From Elysia marginata (taxonomy: Eukaryota > Mollusca > Gastropoda > Plakobranchidae): a DNA stretch of 28,266 bases. Location: positions 105,047 to 133,312 of the forward strand of contig BMAT01009217.1 in NCBI GenBank assembly GCA_019649035.1, given 5' to 3'. A program made the position numbers and the translations under genes. Under the pieces are notes generated by a model. That model was not told the DNA's origin, searched no databases, and saw only the letters and a program-made list of their open reading frames with translations. This document shows, piece after piece, positions 1-11,675 of the stretch (position 1 is the stretch's first letter; every line of letters begins with the position of its first letter).

Positions 1-1600
1 AGCTATTATTAGCACATCGACATTTAGACAGGGCTTGTAACACAACCTCATCAAGGTTTTTTTTTTCATTAGTGTTCCAAGCTTGAGTTTTGAGTATAGG
101 CATTTAAATGTTATCATTATTTGTCGGTTTATTCATAGTTCATTTCCGCGACTTGTAGAAAGGACAATTGGCTAGTAAAAATTAGTGACAACGGTGGTTT
201 GCATGAAGTGCGTGACTTGACACGCAGCGCCAAGGCCCTAAGACTAAAACAGATTAAAACACGACACTCAGAGCAAAAACATATTACAAGCAGAGCCTAA
301 AGTCGAAGAAAAATGGCGCCCAAAACCTAGTCCAGATCTAGGCCTGGTGCGGACTCTAGATCAAGATATTTTCTATATCTAGCTCTAAATGTAGATGTAG
401 GTCACATTTTTACTAAACTCTCAACCAAACAGTCTCAAAAGGATCTCAACTCAAGAGTAAACACGTGTAGCCAGAATAAGGAAGGTTTTTGTTTTGAATC
501 TGAAATTGTTAGAATGAAAAACGTCATTTGGTTGCAGGAATATTATGCTATTATTATAGTAGTCCGGGTTTGTGTATAAATGTTTGTGTAAAATTCATTT
601 TCAAGTCCATTCAAGAGCAAAATAACAGGATTAGAGTATTTTAAAGTGGTATAAATGGCGTTTACTCTTCAAAACTAATTGTCTTTCTCCAAGACAAACA
701 TAATGAAAATTAATTATACTTACAATACAGCTTATAGAATAAACAGACAAAAGACACAAGGAGTGTGTGTGTGTAATAGTGGATGGGGTGGATGAGATTA
801 GCGATTAAACAGAAGTAGCTAGAAGTCTTTCTCAGCCAACATTTTATTTCAACACAGTGCTGGTAGCCTTAAGTACAATTTTTTTAACGATATCATTTTT
901 TTGTTTTACTAAACCTGGCATTTAAAATGTAAAAGAACAGTCAAAGTTTTTTATCAACAGAGGGCAACTGCAATCAATCAATAAAATCAATCACATTTTT
1001 GAATGCGCAAAAAAAAGCCACGACTACTTTGTTACATTACGTTTTCCCGCTTCTTTAGTAGCTGTAGATTGTATTTTAAAGCCAACACTTTGTCGCATAA
1101 ATGTCTTATAAAGAAACCTAATTTATGATTAATTAGCCTAATAGTTTATCTTAAGTTCTGAGATTTCAGACCTAAGGGTTAGACCTAGACAAAGATGAGA
1201 CATGACTCGTTAATTTAGTCTTAACTCGCGATAAAGCTGAGGTACATTTTTAACGGTAAAAGTGAATTTAAAATACTGAAATACACACCATTATCAAAAT
1301 AACCATACATTTCATTCTTTTAATTTCATCTAATTCTAAAGCATTACTTTTTTTTTAATTGACCAGAGAACCTTCACTAGCAGCCAATTTTAAAAAAACT
1401 AATACATTTAATTTTATTCATAAATACCCTTTGAAGACACTTCACTATGAATAATGGACTGGGTGCTTTATTCTTGCAATCCGGTGCAAACTCTCAATCT
1501 GTCGTTCAAATAAATTAGTAATCTAAACAATTTTAAATTTTTATGTATTTCACAATAGAAGAACCGGAGTAGACATAATCAGTTGAGATGGAGCAGGCAA
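1..1600. other. AT-rich region, no gene seen
   Basis: No frame of coding character. A slightly GC-richer patch at 170-360 contains ATGGCGCCC, but that frame stops after five codons. A few CTAGATCTA-type motifs stand at 335-365. Confidence 0.5.
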
Positions 1601-1606
1601 GAGAGA

Positions 1607-1656
<50 letters not shown>
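1601..1656. repeat. (GA)n microsatellite
   Basis: A run of GA dinucleotides with one GGG interruption near 1609-1611. It marks the left edge of the first copy of the 1-kb tandem unit. The Arg-Glu repeat frame here is an artefact of the dinucleotide run. Confidence 0.95.
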
Positions 1657-1659
<3 letters not shown>

Positions 1660-2563
1660 GGGTAGTGGACAGAGCCTGGGATTAAAGTGGGAATTAAAGG
1701 GGAAATGGATAAACCGCAATGAGAAAAAAAGAAAAATTTTAAGAGACAAGTTGAAATGTACCTTACATGTAATGGTCTTAAAACATAGTTTAAATTACAA
1801 CAGTAAAAACCACAAACTACAGTTTTCTATAGAATTTGGGGGAGAAGTTGAATGCCGCCGCGGTAAACTAGCTGTGTAAAACATCAAGCTTGGTCACGTG
1901 CTAATGACAACGTTAGCTTGTGCGAGAGTTAAGTTTTACAGCGGCAAGCAGTAAAAGCATTTATTTATATTTTATTCAGTAATTATAAAAGCAGCTGTTT
2001 TTAAGTGGCTGGGGTTAAGGAATTTCACATGACTAAAATAAAGCAAGCCTGCCTAAGTATTCAGGCGGCAGAATTAGGACTGACCCTTGATGCCATATCA
2101 CTGCCGCATATGATGTGCAGATTTTAAAAATATGTTTGCAGGATGTAAACTGTCCCACTTACGCAGATAGTCATTTTTATCTTACCATGTGCGCAGAGAA
2201 AGATCAAATTTGTGGCTGAAATCCGCAGACCATTTGCATTTTTATTTTCACCCCGCCTCATTTGAGAAAAATTTTAGATTTTTCGAAATGCTCGTAAGTC
2301 TTTTCAGTAAACTAACAATTGATAGACGCCAGTAAAGCCGAGGGGGAAAGTTAAGATTCCCAGAAAAAAGCTTAATTTTAGCGATGGGTACATTAAAAGA
2401 AAAAGGATTTAAGTATTTCTGAGAAGCATCTGAAAACTGTCAAGCGTGTTAAGTCGAAATGGGAAAATTGCATCAAGACATTACAAAAACTGAAGGTGCT
2501 AAACGCTGTAAAAAAGAGGTTGGAATGAAGCTATTAAAGTGTAGAGAAAACCGATTGCAGAAA
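1657..2563. repeat. Tandem unit of about 1.02 kb, copy A
   Basis: Copy A matches copy B (2668-3590) in the same order over its length. Shared anchors are ATAAACCGCAATGAGAAA (1709; 2724 with one change), AAGTGGCTGGGGTTAAGGAA, AGGACTGACCCTTGATGCC (2076; 3094), AAGTCGAAATG (2451; 3482) and GCTGTAAAAAAGAG (2505; 3547). The offset drifts from 1015 to 1042 bp through small indels. Both copies start after a GA-rich tract. No conserved reading frame is shared between them, so the unit is probably non-coding. Confidence 0.8.
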
Positions 2564-2667
2564 ATTCCCACTAGCCAGCCTTCTGTACAATCGGGGGAGG
2601 TAGGCGAGCGAGCAAGAGAGGGCAACAGAGAGGAGAGAGACACACACACACAGAAAGAGACAGATTA

Positions 2668-3590
2668 GAGAGAGGGGGGAAGAATAGAGCCAGGGAAAAA
2701 GATTGACTTTAAGGGGCAAAGTGATAAACCACAATGAGAAAGGAGGAAATTAAACGCTAAGAGATAGTTTTGTAAGCAGCTCAATGTGATTATCTTAAAA
2801 TGCATAGTGTATATTATACCAGTAGAAACTGCAAACTGTAACCATGGGATTTAGGGGATGTATAACTGCTCGCAAAACTAGCATAGTCGTGTACACCAGC
2901 CAAGATAGGTAATGTGCTTATCGCAACATTAACCAATACAAGAGCCATAGTTTTACCGCCTCATGCAGTAAAAGTATTAATTTTTATTCATATTTTATTT
3001 AGTAGAAGCGGTTTTTTTAAGTGGTTGGGGTTAAGGAATTTAATTTAATTTTAAAAAACTGACTCAGTTCACCAGTATTTAAAAGGCGGATATAGGACTG
3101 ACCCTTGATGCCTAGTAGTTGCCACATTTGACGTGCATATTTTATTAAAAAATTTTCGCAGCGTGTAAAAAAATGTCCTTTATGTTATATGAACGCAGAG
3201 GAAGATTAAATTCTGGGTTGAAAGGCGCAGACTTAATTTTTTTTTAATCCCGTTCTCATTTGAGCAAATTTTTTTTTATTTTTCGAAATCCTTATGTTTA
3301 TTAAAATGCTCAAAGTTGAAAAAAAAATAAAATTGATAGAAGCCAACAAAGTTGACGGGAAAAGCTTACGTTCGCAAAAAATGCCTAAATTTACCGATGA
3401 GTATTTTGAAAAAGGAAACCCTAAAAAGAACAAGGATTTCAGTATTTTTCAGAAACATCTGCAAACGATGTCAAGTGTGAAAAGTCGAAATGTGGAAATC
3501 GCATTTAATTAATGGCATATTACAAACACTGTAAAGTGCCCTAAGCGCTGTAAAAAAGAGTGGGCGGAAGCCATTATACTGTAGTTATAT
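2668..3590. repeat. Tandem unit of about 1.02 kb, copy B
   Basis: The diverged second copy of the unit at 1657-2563, preceded by a short purine/CA tract (2605-2680). It has a 72-codon open frame at 3294-3512 that is not open in copy A, so that frame is probably chance. I see no third copy after 3600. Confidence 0.8.
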
Positions 3591-3951
3591 TAATAAAATA
3601 GAAAGCCAATGTAAGAACTTTCCAACATTCAAAGCAAAAACTTTTTACGAGAAGCAACTGGAGTAAATGAACCAAAACCATCTCCAACAATGAGTTGGTT
3701 TTTGAATACATATGACTTTTTCACGTGACATGTACAAAATCAACCAATTATGTTCTAGTTGTACATAAATAAAACAATCGTTTGCCGCAGATTTGCTTGC
3801 TACAAGCGACCAGTAATGTCCATATCCTCTCAAATGGTGTAAAATGACATTATTAGACCGCAGATGCGACACTCATAACATGAGAAAATGGTGACACGTA
3901 AGTTTCTCAGATTTTGCAGAAAATCAAGCAATTTAAATAGTATTAATGAGA

Positions 3952-4053
3952 GCAACAACAGCAATAGCAGCAGTAACTACTACCACCATCATCACCGCTG
4001 TTACTATTCAACTACCACCATCACCACCGCTGTTACTATTCAACTACTACCAT

Positions 4054-4100
<47 letters not shown>

Positions 4101-4223
4101 TTACTAATACTACCTCCACCACCACTAACTACTACTACTGCTACTGCTACTAGTACTACTGCTACTTCTACTACTACCTCCACCACCACTACTACTACTA
4201 TTAGGCTCTACTACTACTTCTAC
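3952..4223. repeat. Trinucleotide array rich in ACT/ACC (plus strand)
   Basis: A mixed array of ACT, ACC, CTG and ATC triplets. A pure (ACT) run of about 47 nt lies at 4055-4101. Just before it sits a tandem duplication of about 33 bp containing CACCGCTGTTACTATTCAAC (at about 3993 and 4026). Long frames reading poly-Thr, poly-Leu or poly-Tyr are by-products of the triplet period. Confidence 0.95.
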
Positions 4224-4729
4224 TTTATCTATTCTGCTTTCATCACTAATACAAGGCTTCAAAGTAGTAGAAGTTGGCAAGGCGGGTGGCTCGAGGGGGG
4301 GAGGCAATTTTTGCCAAAATTTGGTCGACATCAATTGTGAACGTTTCCTTGAGATTATGACCAAAACATTCATCCGCGCGGTGAACGGTCTGAAAAAACT
4401 ACAGATACGTTCCAAAGCGGACACTTGCACCAGCGCGCATGCCAACCTTAGTCAGAAAACCTAGTAAGATCATATTAGATACAGAGCAGTGAAGACAATT
4501 TTTCCATGTGTTGCAGCACAGAGAAAAGAAGTCATAATGCACTCCTAACATACACTCGGCCTACAGGTTACCAAGTCTGTAAACACCCTGTAAAAATACC
4601 CCTTTCCCAAGTCTTATTGCTCCTCTGTCAGAACACGTTATAACGGTTCAAGAAATAATTAGGATTTTGACGTACTGAGACTTACATTGATGGCTAATTA
4701 GGCCTAATTGCCTTTTGAGGAATACGAAC

Positions 4730-5172
<443 letters not shown>

Positions 5173-5229
5173 CAGCAATACACACCTTTTCAAGGGTATT
5201 TTTGAAAGTAGCCCGCACTAAAAGTACAT

Positions 5230-8200
5230 GTAATATTATTTTTACTTTTGTTATTTAAGATAAAAGAGTACTATGATGAATGCATAATTCATTTTTCTCT
5301 TCTCAATAGAGCTCTTTCGACCAGTGCAAATTAATGAGTAAGATGCCGAATTTTTCACATAATTGTTGCTTGATAGTTCACCAGGTCTATATAGGCCACA
5401 GGGGACAATTGTTGAATATCTTTTGAACACACATTTTGAGGAACATTTTGGGGGAACTTTTTTTTTTGTATTGGTGAAAATTATTGAAATCAATCAATCA
5501 TTTAGAGTAAAGTTCATGGTGCTGAGAATCAAGCTTTCAGACATACTCAATGTCGATATGTTATTTGCCTTTCTCCGTTTTATGTTGCTAGATTCTAGAA
5601 TCTGCCTTCTACTTAAGGCACCTAACTCTAAAATGTTTTCTGAAATCTCATTCCTAAAGAGACTTTATGCTTCATTCCAATTTAAACTTGTTTGATCAAC
5701 TTCGAAAAATTAAGATACCTGGTAATTTAGAAATGATTTTTTTAAAATAACAAATAACTTGCTTTTTTCTGTATTTGATTCCAGAGAGCAAGTGATAAAA
5801 AACCATGCAACTCTTATATATGTTGGCTTTAATACTTTGGATAAAATTAAGAGTGTTAATTAGCATAAAAAATTATTTGACCTTGTGAACCAGGTAGTCC
5901 AATGCTTATAAAGGCCTACTTAATTCAAACTCATGTCCATTTTTTTAAATTGGGGCAGGGGTGAGAGGGGGGCTATTTCGGTCTTTAAATAAATTTATTT
6001 TCTTTGACAGTATAGAGGAAATCAAAACTACATGAATTGTCTTGGGTTCAGGGCGTATGAGTTGGAAGTCGAGAATTTTTTTCTTTCAGAAAATGCTTTT
6101 CAAAGGTCTATTTTTTCTTCTTTTCTTACATATTTCAAGACGGCAAAAGAATTAATATCTTTCCAAAAAGCATTGAAAGTTTTATGAAGTTTTTGACGTT
6201 TGGAGGCTAAGAAAATGTCTTCTTCAGAACAGCAACGCTTTTGAAGGTGAAAATTATGGCATCCAATTCATTCACCCTGGACGCGAGACAAATATAAATA
6301 ATCATGCAAAGTCTACATTCAGTGATATCCTTTTTCCTTGGTCTCACATTATAAAGCTGTCAAGAAGTTTTCAAGGATGTAAGGGCTCAATAAGGGACAC
6401 AATACATATCATCATAAAAGGTATTAGACTGTTTCTGACATAATTTTTTTACGTCTAATGGTGGCAAATACCACTTTGTATGTGTTATATGAAAAAGCTA
6501 AAGGAGAATTAGACACATTTTAAAAAAACAATGTCTTTTTTGTGTGTGATATTTCTATTAATATAACCAACTTTAATCAGATCATCAAAGGGAGGCTATT
6601 GCTGTCAGCTGCGCTGTGAAAATCATTTTAAAATCTTGTGACGTGGAAAGAGAACTAGATCTATCTATGCTAAGGTAGAGTTTTCTCATATTAATCATAT
6701 ATCTTGCAATCAATGCAAATGATTTGGACGTCTCTATTTTTACATTAAAAAACGTAATTTTGTTATTTCTTTTAAATCCTGAAGGTTGCGTGAAATTATC
6801 AAAATATTGTGAGAGGAAGTAGACCTCCTTTGGATTTAAAGTGTAGAGAAAAGAAAAATATTCAATAAATTTATCTATTTTTAAGGCATTTTCTCAGGTT
6901 CAAGTTTGCAACATCAGACTGATTAGCTAACGTCGTCAGACAGTTTCAGTTGATAAAAGTATTAACCTTTTTTAGCCCAATGCTTTTGAAGGAAAATAAT
7001 TCATATTGTTGAGCTTTGTTTCACGACCAAGGCTTGTAAAGCAGGAACTGTATTTCAATGCTTGAGTCAGAATGGAGTGATAGCTATACACATGGGTGTC
7101 TTAAAATATGCCTGAATGAGTAAAAAGTAAGGCAATTTATTCGAAACAAATTAAAAATGATCTTTCAAAAAATCCTCACGCTTTATTGAGTAAAGCTGCG
7201 TTATAAATTTCTAACAATTGTCACACAAAAAAGCAGAAACATCCCCCATTTGAAAAAAAACGTAAATGAGAAGGATTTTTTTTTAATTACAAACTCAAAA
7301 GTTAATAACTATATACATCATACTGTTGGTCTACTTTTTGTATCCATATTTTGAAAATCTCACAAATAAAAAGGGATAATCGTTTTAAAATGATGGTTAC
7401 AAATTATAAGGAAAGGACAATAAAATGATCATGTATATGTTGACTATCTCATAAAGTATCAGAGAATGCCATTTCAAAGAACTACAATACAATTTTTTTT
7501 TAAATCTTTACAACTAGTATGCCTACATGTATTACTTTTGTTTTATTTGTAACAATGAGACTGACCTATATGTACAGGGAAGTAGCCACATAATTATTGT
7601 TGTTAACGCAGAATCTTGTAACTAAAGTGCTTTAAGAGCATTATTTTGTGTAAGTGGTCTAGTTTAATTTCTATCATGCCTCAAAAGGGGCCATAATCTA
7701 CCACAAAACAGGCAAGAAGAAGTTCAATTTGGAGAGGCTAGAACACAGAAGGAATTGGTGTTTTATCAGTCATCACATGACCCTGCTCACAATTAGGTCA
7801 GCCCGTTACCAAACTGATTGTTAATGTTACATTACACTAATTTGTTTTGAACATGGTTATGTAGAAAGTATTAGAACTACATCATGGAAATTTTCTGCAG
7901 TCACAGTATACATGTGAGGCCACATTTTCAATATAGGAAAAAAAAAACAAAGACTACAAGCAAATTAGAAAGAGAAAACAAAAGAAATAAAAAATAACTG
8001 CAATATAAAATAAAGTTTAAAAAAAAATAGTGGTTGAATAAAAAGCACCATATGTATGACAAATTACAAATGCTGTGGGTGAAGAGAAGACACAGATTGT
8101 ATTATGTCTTAGAGATAGATTTACAATGGGAACAAACAAAAAACTGCATTCTGTATCCATTTTACATCCTGCTTATGTTCCCACAAACTAATATATAGGA

Positions 8201-11200
8201 TTTGTAATTGTTTGATGGCTTTCTTCAGAAATCCTCTCAATTTTATTAAATGTACTCATGGTCACATCTGGCAAGCATTTTAATAATGCTCACCAATTAT
8301 GTCACTACCAACTAATCAGTTGTGGATTACGTTTTTGTTATTAAGTGTCTAGTTTTTCAACCAATATTGATTCCTTTTAAAAAAGAGGCTTGCCACAGCG
8401 TGTGAGGTTTAACCAAATCATACTCCTCTTATAGGCATTTACTGGTGCAATAACACACCAACTCATAAACAACCAAGAGAACAAAACAAAAGGAAAAGAT
8501 TTGATGGTAAACATTTTTTTCCAAGTTGTATACTCTGCCCTAATAAGCATTACAGTTCAAACATCAATTCAAATTCTAAAGCATGGTAGCATTTCAATGA
8601 TAACCAGAGAGGCATATAGAGAGATTTTACCTGCCTCTAGTACTCAAGAAATTATAAAAGAAACAGATTGTAAGACAATAACCACAGCAATACTACTCTA
8701 CATCAAAAACGTAATAGCAATTTAATAGGAAAGGCAATTAAAAAATTAAGCAAAAAAAAAAATTTTAAAGATTTAAAAATCAAATTCCAGGAAAATCAAG
8801 GACCTAATCTAATCTAATCCTATACAAATGCAATAAAATTGTATTACCATATCTGAATAAATGTACATATGGTTTACATTTCATGAAAATATGATTGTGA
8901 CAAGACCTTTTTTTTCTCTTCTTGTTTCCCTTAAAGGTCAGAAGAGTTTCAATTAATAATCATTTTATTAACAACTGAACTTCTCTCCATTAATCATAGT
9001 TTGTTTTTACATCAAGACCAAAAAAAAATCATATGCCTCTGTGCTGGCGTAATACAAAATCATCTGATGCAGGTTTTTCTGACAAATTTAACTTGATCAT
9101 GAGTTTTTTAGTTGAGAAATAATATACCTATTGATACTTATCCAATAAAAACAACGACTAGTTTCCCAGTAGGTAACTCAGTTTATCAACAATGTCGAGA
9201 TATGCATACAACATATGAGCTATGAGATTTTGTTAATGAAAATTAAATTTTACATTAAATTATCAGAACGCTTTCTTTATATGAACTATATACTTTTTCT
9301 TTAAAAATATTTTGTGAATCTGCCATTGAACTGTAAACGCTACTCACAAAGGGATAAAACAAAAAATTGTTATACTTTTCAAGGTGCCTATCTTTTTCAA
9401 AACCGTCCTTATTTTTTTCTACATTGATTAAAACCTATACATGCAAAATAAATTTAAAAGAACATCCTTTTCTTGGTTTTAATCACATAGCTTTCAGAAT
9501 AGCTTTCCAAAGATATGAACAATGTCTTGTGAAAAATAGAAGTTTATTATTATAGTAAAGAAGATTTTATGACATGTTGCATTGTTATACATAATCTTTT
9601 TATTTGTACCTTATATCTCCCTGATATCTGAGGCTTTACATATATGTTCCTATAAGAAATTGAATAATTATTAAAAGGACAAGACTAGTTCAAGGCTAGA
9701 ATATAAAACATGCCTTCACAGGTGTATTTCAAAATCTTTCACTGTCTCAGGCTTATGTTTACATTATAAAAGCATTAAAAAATGGATGATGTACTTTTAA
9801 GTGGTCATTAAAATTTTATACCTGTATTACATTTTTTTTTCCATCATACTTCAAAACATCTAGCCAAAAGTAAAAAAAAAAAACAGCTGGGTAAAACTGA
9901 AAGAAGGAAATAAAACGATCAGACAATAATGAAATAGAATTAAATCAAGCTCTACCTTTAACTACTTGGCTTTTCAAAATAAAAGTTTTCATTAAGTCTC
10001 AAAAAGTATCTAAAAATGGAACCAATGAAAACCTTCTAACTTCAACCTTTCTGAATTCCCACAGCGCGCCACCCAGTTCAAGATTTAGATCTATGTACAT
10101 TTTTTGGAAAGCATTCCATGTATCAAAGGTTGCATAGACGCACTGGAGGTTTTTCACTGCTTCCAAATGGCATTTATACACTAGTAAATATTGAAAACCG
10201 ACTATCCAGAAAGAGAGGGTCTGGATGTTAAAATCAAACAGACAACTCATTACAACAAGGATATTTTCACACCACAGATTTCAAGACCCAGATTTCTAAA
10301 ACAAGAAAAAATTATACCCTGGTGAGGAATATGGCCAGAAAAAAAAACTACATAAAATTGACCTTCTTATTCATTCAAGGATCACGAAAACAGGTGTGAA
10401 GACATCGTAAAACAATGTATGCATGAACACGTCTAAGGAACATTAACAGTACTGGCTGCTTCATACTCTAGACATTGAAGAGCAGGCAAGGAATAAATAA
10501 GAGCAGGTGAAGAATAGGAATGTTTTGGGTGTATCACCTACTTTATCAATATACAAAGTCAATTTGTCATGGAAAAAAAAGGGGGTTAAAACAGGAACAC
10601 AAGTATTGAGCCCAGCTTGAGGGTGAAAATCAAGCAGCTATCACATAGTGGAACCAGTACCCAAGGGAAACTTTATAAATGAGTACTCAAATGAAGGAAA
10701 AATAAAAAGGTAACACAGCCAAGTACAAGAACACAAGACAATGAAATAGATTTGATAAAATATGTCTCAACACTGTTCTCCAAATGTCAGCTGTTCTAAA
10801 TTTGAATTTGAAAAAACATTTTCTAAAGCTAAAGTTTAGTTTTGTACTATTCTAAATAACAGTTTTAAAACCAATGCCCTAAATGTTTTACCATTTAGTA
10901 GCTCAGAGGCTACTCGCTCAAGTATGTAAATCTTTGGAATATCACTCATTTGAACTGGTCAAAAAACATTAGCATAAAACATCCTAAAATGACAGTAAGC
11001 CCCCAAAAACTTCATAATAAGCTTTGAAAATTTTTTGTTGTTGCTACTTTCTTCTCTAAACAACAAAAAAACGTTTTTGAAAATCCTAAGCTTTACTGTT
11101 GGTAATGGGTCTGCATAGGACTTATATCACATTTCATTCATACAAAACTTGCCATTGGTACCTCAAAATGTACTACTTGTCAGGCTTGAGTGAATGAATA

Positions 11201-11490
11201 AACATTGACTGATAGACTGACAACACATTAGAAAAGAAGGAAGAAGAGAGCAAGAGAGAGGACATGCAAAATCCTTTTGACAAAAGTTTCAGAAGGTTAT
11301 AATTAAAACTCGGCTTTGATTTAAGGCACACACAAAATGTAAATTGTAATGACCTCATCGTATTAAAAAACATCTCATTATCAGATAACAAACAAATAGG
11401 AAAAAAGGTAAAGACCATAAAAGTAAACAAAGCACCGAGCTCGACACTAAAATATCACATGTATGATGAAACAATAGAGTAGAAAATACC
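5230..11490. other. AT-rich intergenic or extended 3' flank, no gene seen
   Basis: The longest frames (5363-5695 plus, 9999-10250 minus, 8501-8725 plus) have no recognised motif, no splice-supported extension and the composition of the background. Poly-A/poly-T runs are frequent. The dispersed repeat at 6225-6300 is the only structured item. Confidence 0.5.
6225..6300. repeat. Dispersed repeat fragment, copy 1
   Basis: CAGCAACGCTTTTGAAGGTG followed by AAAATTATGGCATCC and CACCCTGGACG resembles 26556-26633. There it reads CAGCAATGCTTTTTGAGGTG, AAAATAGCGACATCC and TACCCTCGACG, in the same order and orientation. The pair is diverged but collinear over about 75 nt. The element family is not recognised. 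Confidence 0.55.
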
Positions 11491-11496
11491 AACACA

Positions 11497-11675
11497 GAGA
11501 GAGATAGAAACCAGATAGAGAGAGAAAGAAAGAAGCCAGAGGTATGGAGAAAGAAAGAAGAGAGACATACATATACTTAGAAAAAAAGCAAGAGAGAGAG
11601 AAGAAAGAAAGAAGCAAAAGATGTATAGAATAAAAGAAGCAAGAGAGAGAGAGAAGAGAGAGAGAAAGAGAGAAG
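11497..11675. repeat. Polypurine (GA/GAA-rich) tract
   Basis: About 180 nt that is almost all purine on the plus strand (GAGAGA, GAAAGAAAGAAG and AAGAGAGAGAGA blocks, few interruptions). It is polypyrimidine on the strand from which CYRI is transcribed. No coding function is apparent. Confidence 0.85.

Noticed and set aside
1583-1879. Frame starting with an Arg-Glu repeat
   Set aside because: A GA dinucleotide run read in frame; the rest is not open in the tandem copy B.
3294-3512. 72-codon Lys-rich frame in tandem copy B
   Set aside because: The matching stretch of copy A (about 2290-2480) is broken by stops, so the frame is not conserved between the copies.
3888-4340. 150-codon plus-strand frame with His, Thr and Leu runs
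   Set aside because: Most of it is the ACT/ACC array; the flanks have no recognisable domain.
5363-5695. 110-codon plus-strand frame
   Set aside because: No known motif, background composition, and overlapped by an equally plausible antisense frame.
9999-10250. 83-codon minus-strand frame with FDTWNAFQKMY
   Set aside because: It looks somewhat protein-like, but I recognise no family and see no splice-linked neighbours; it could be a chance frame in the CYRI 3' flank.
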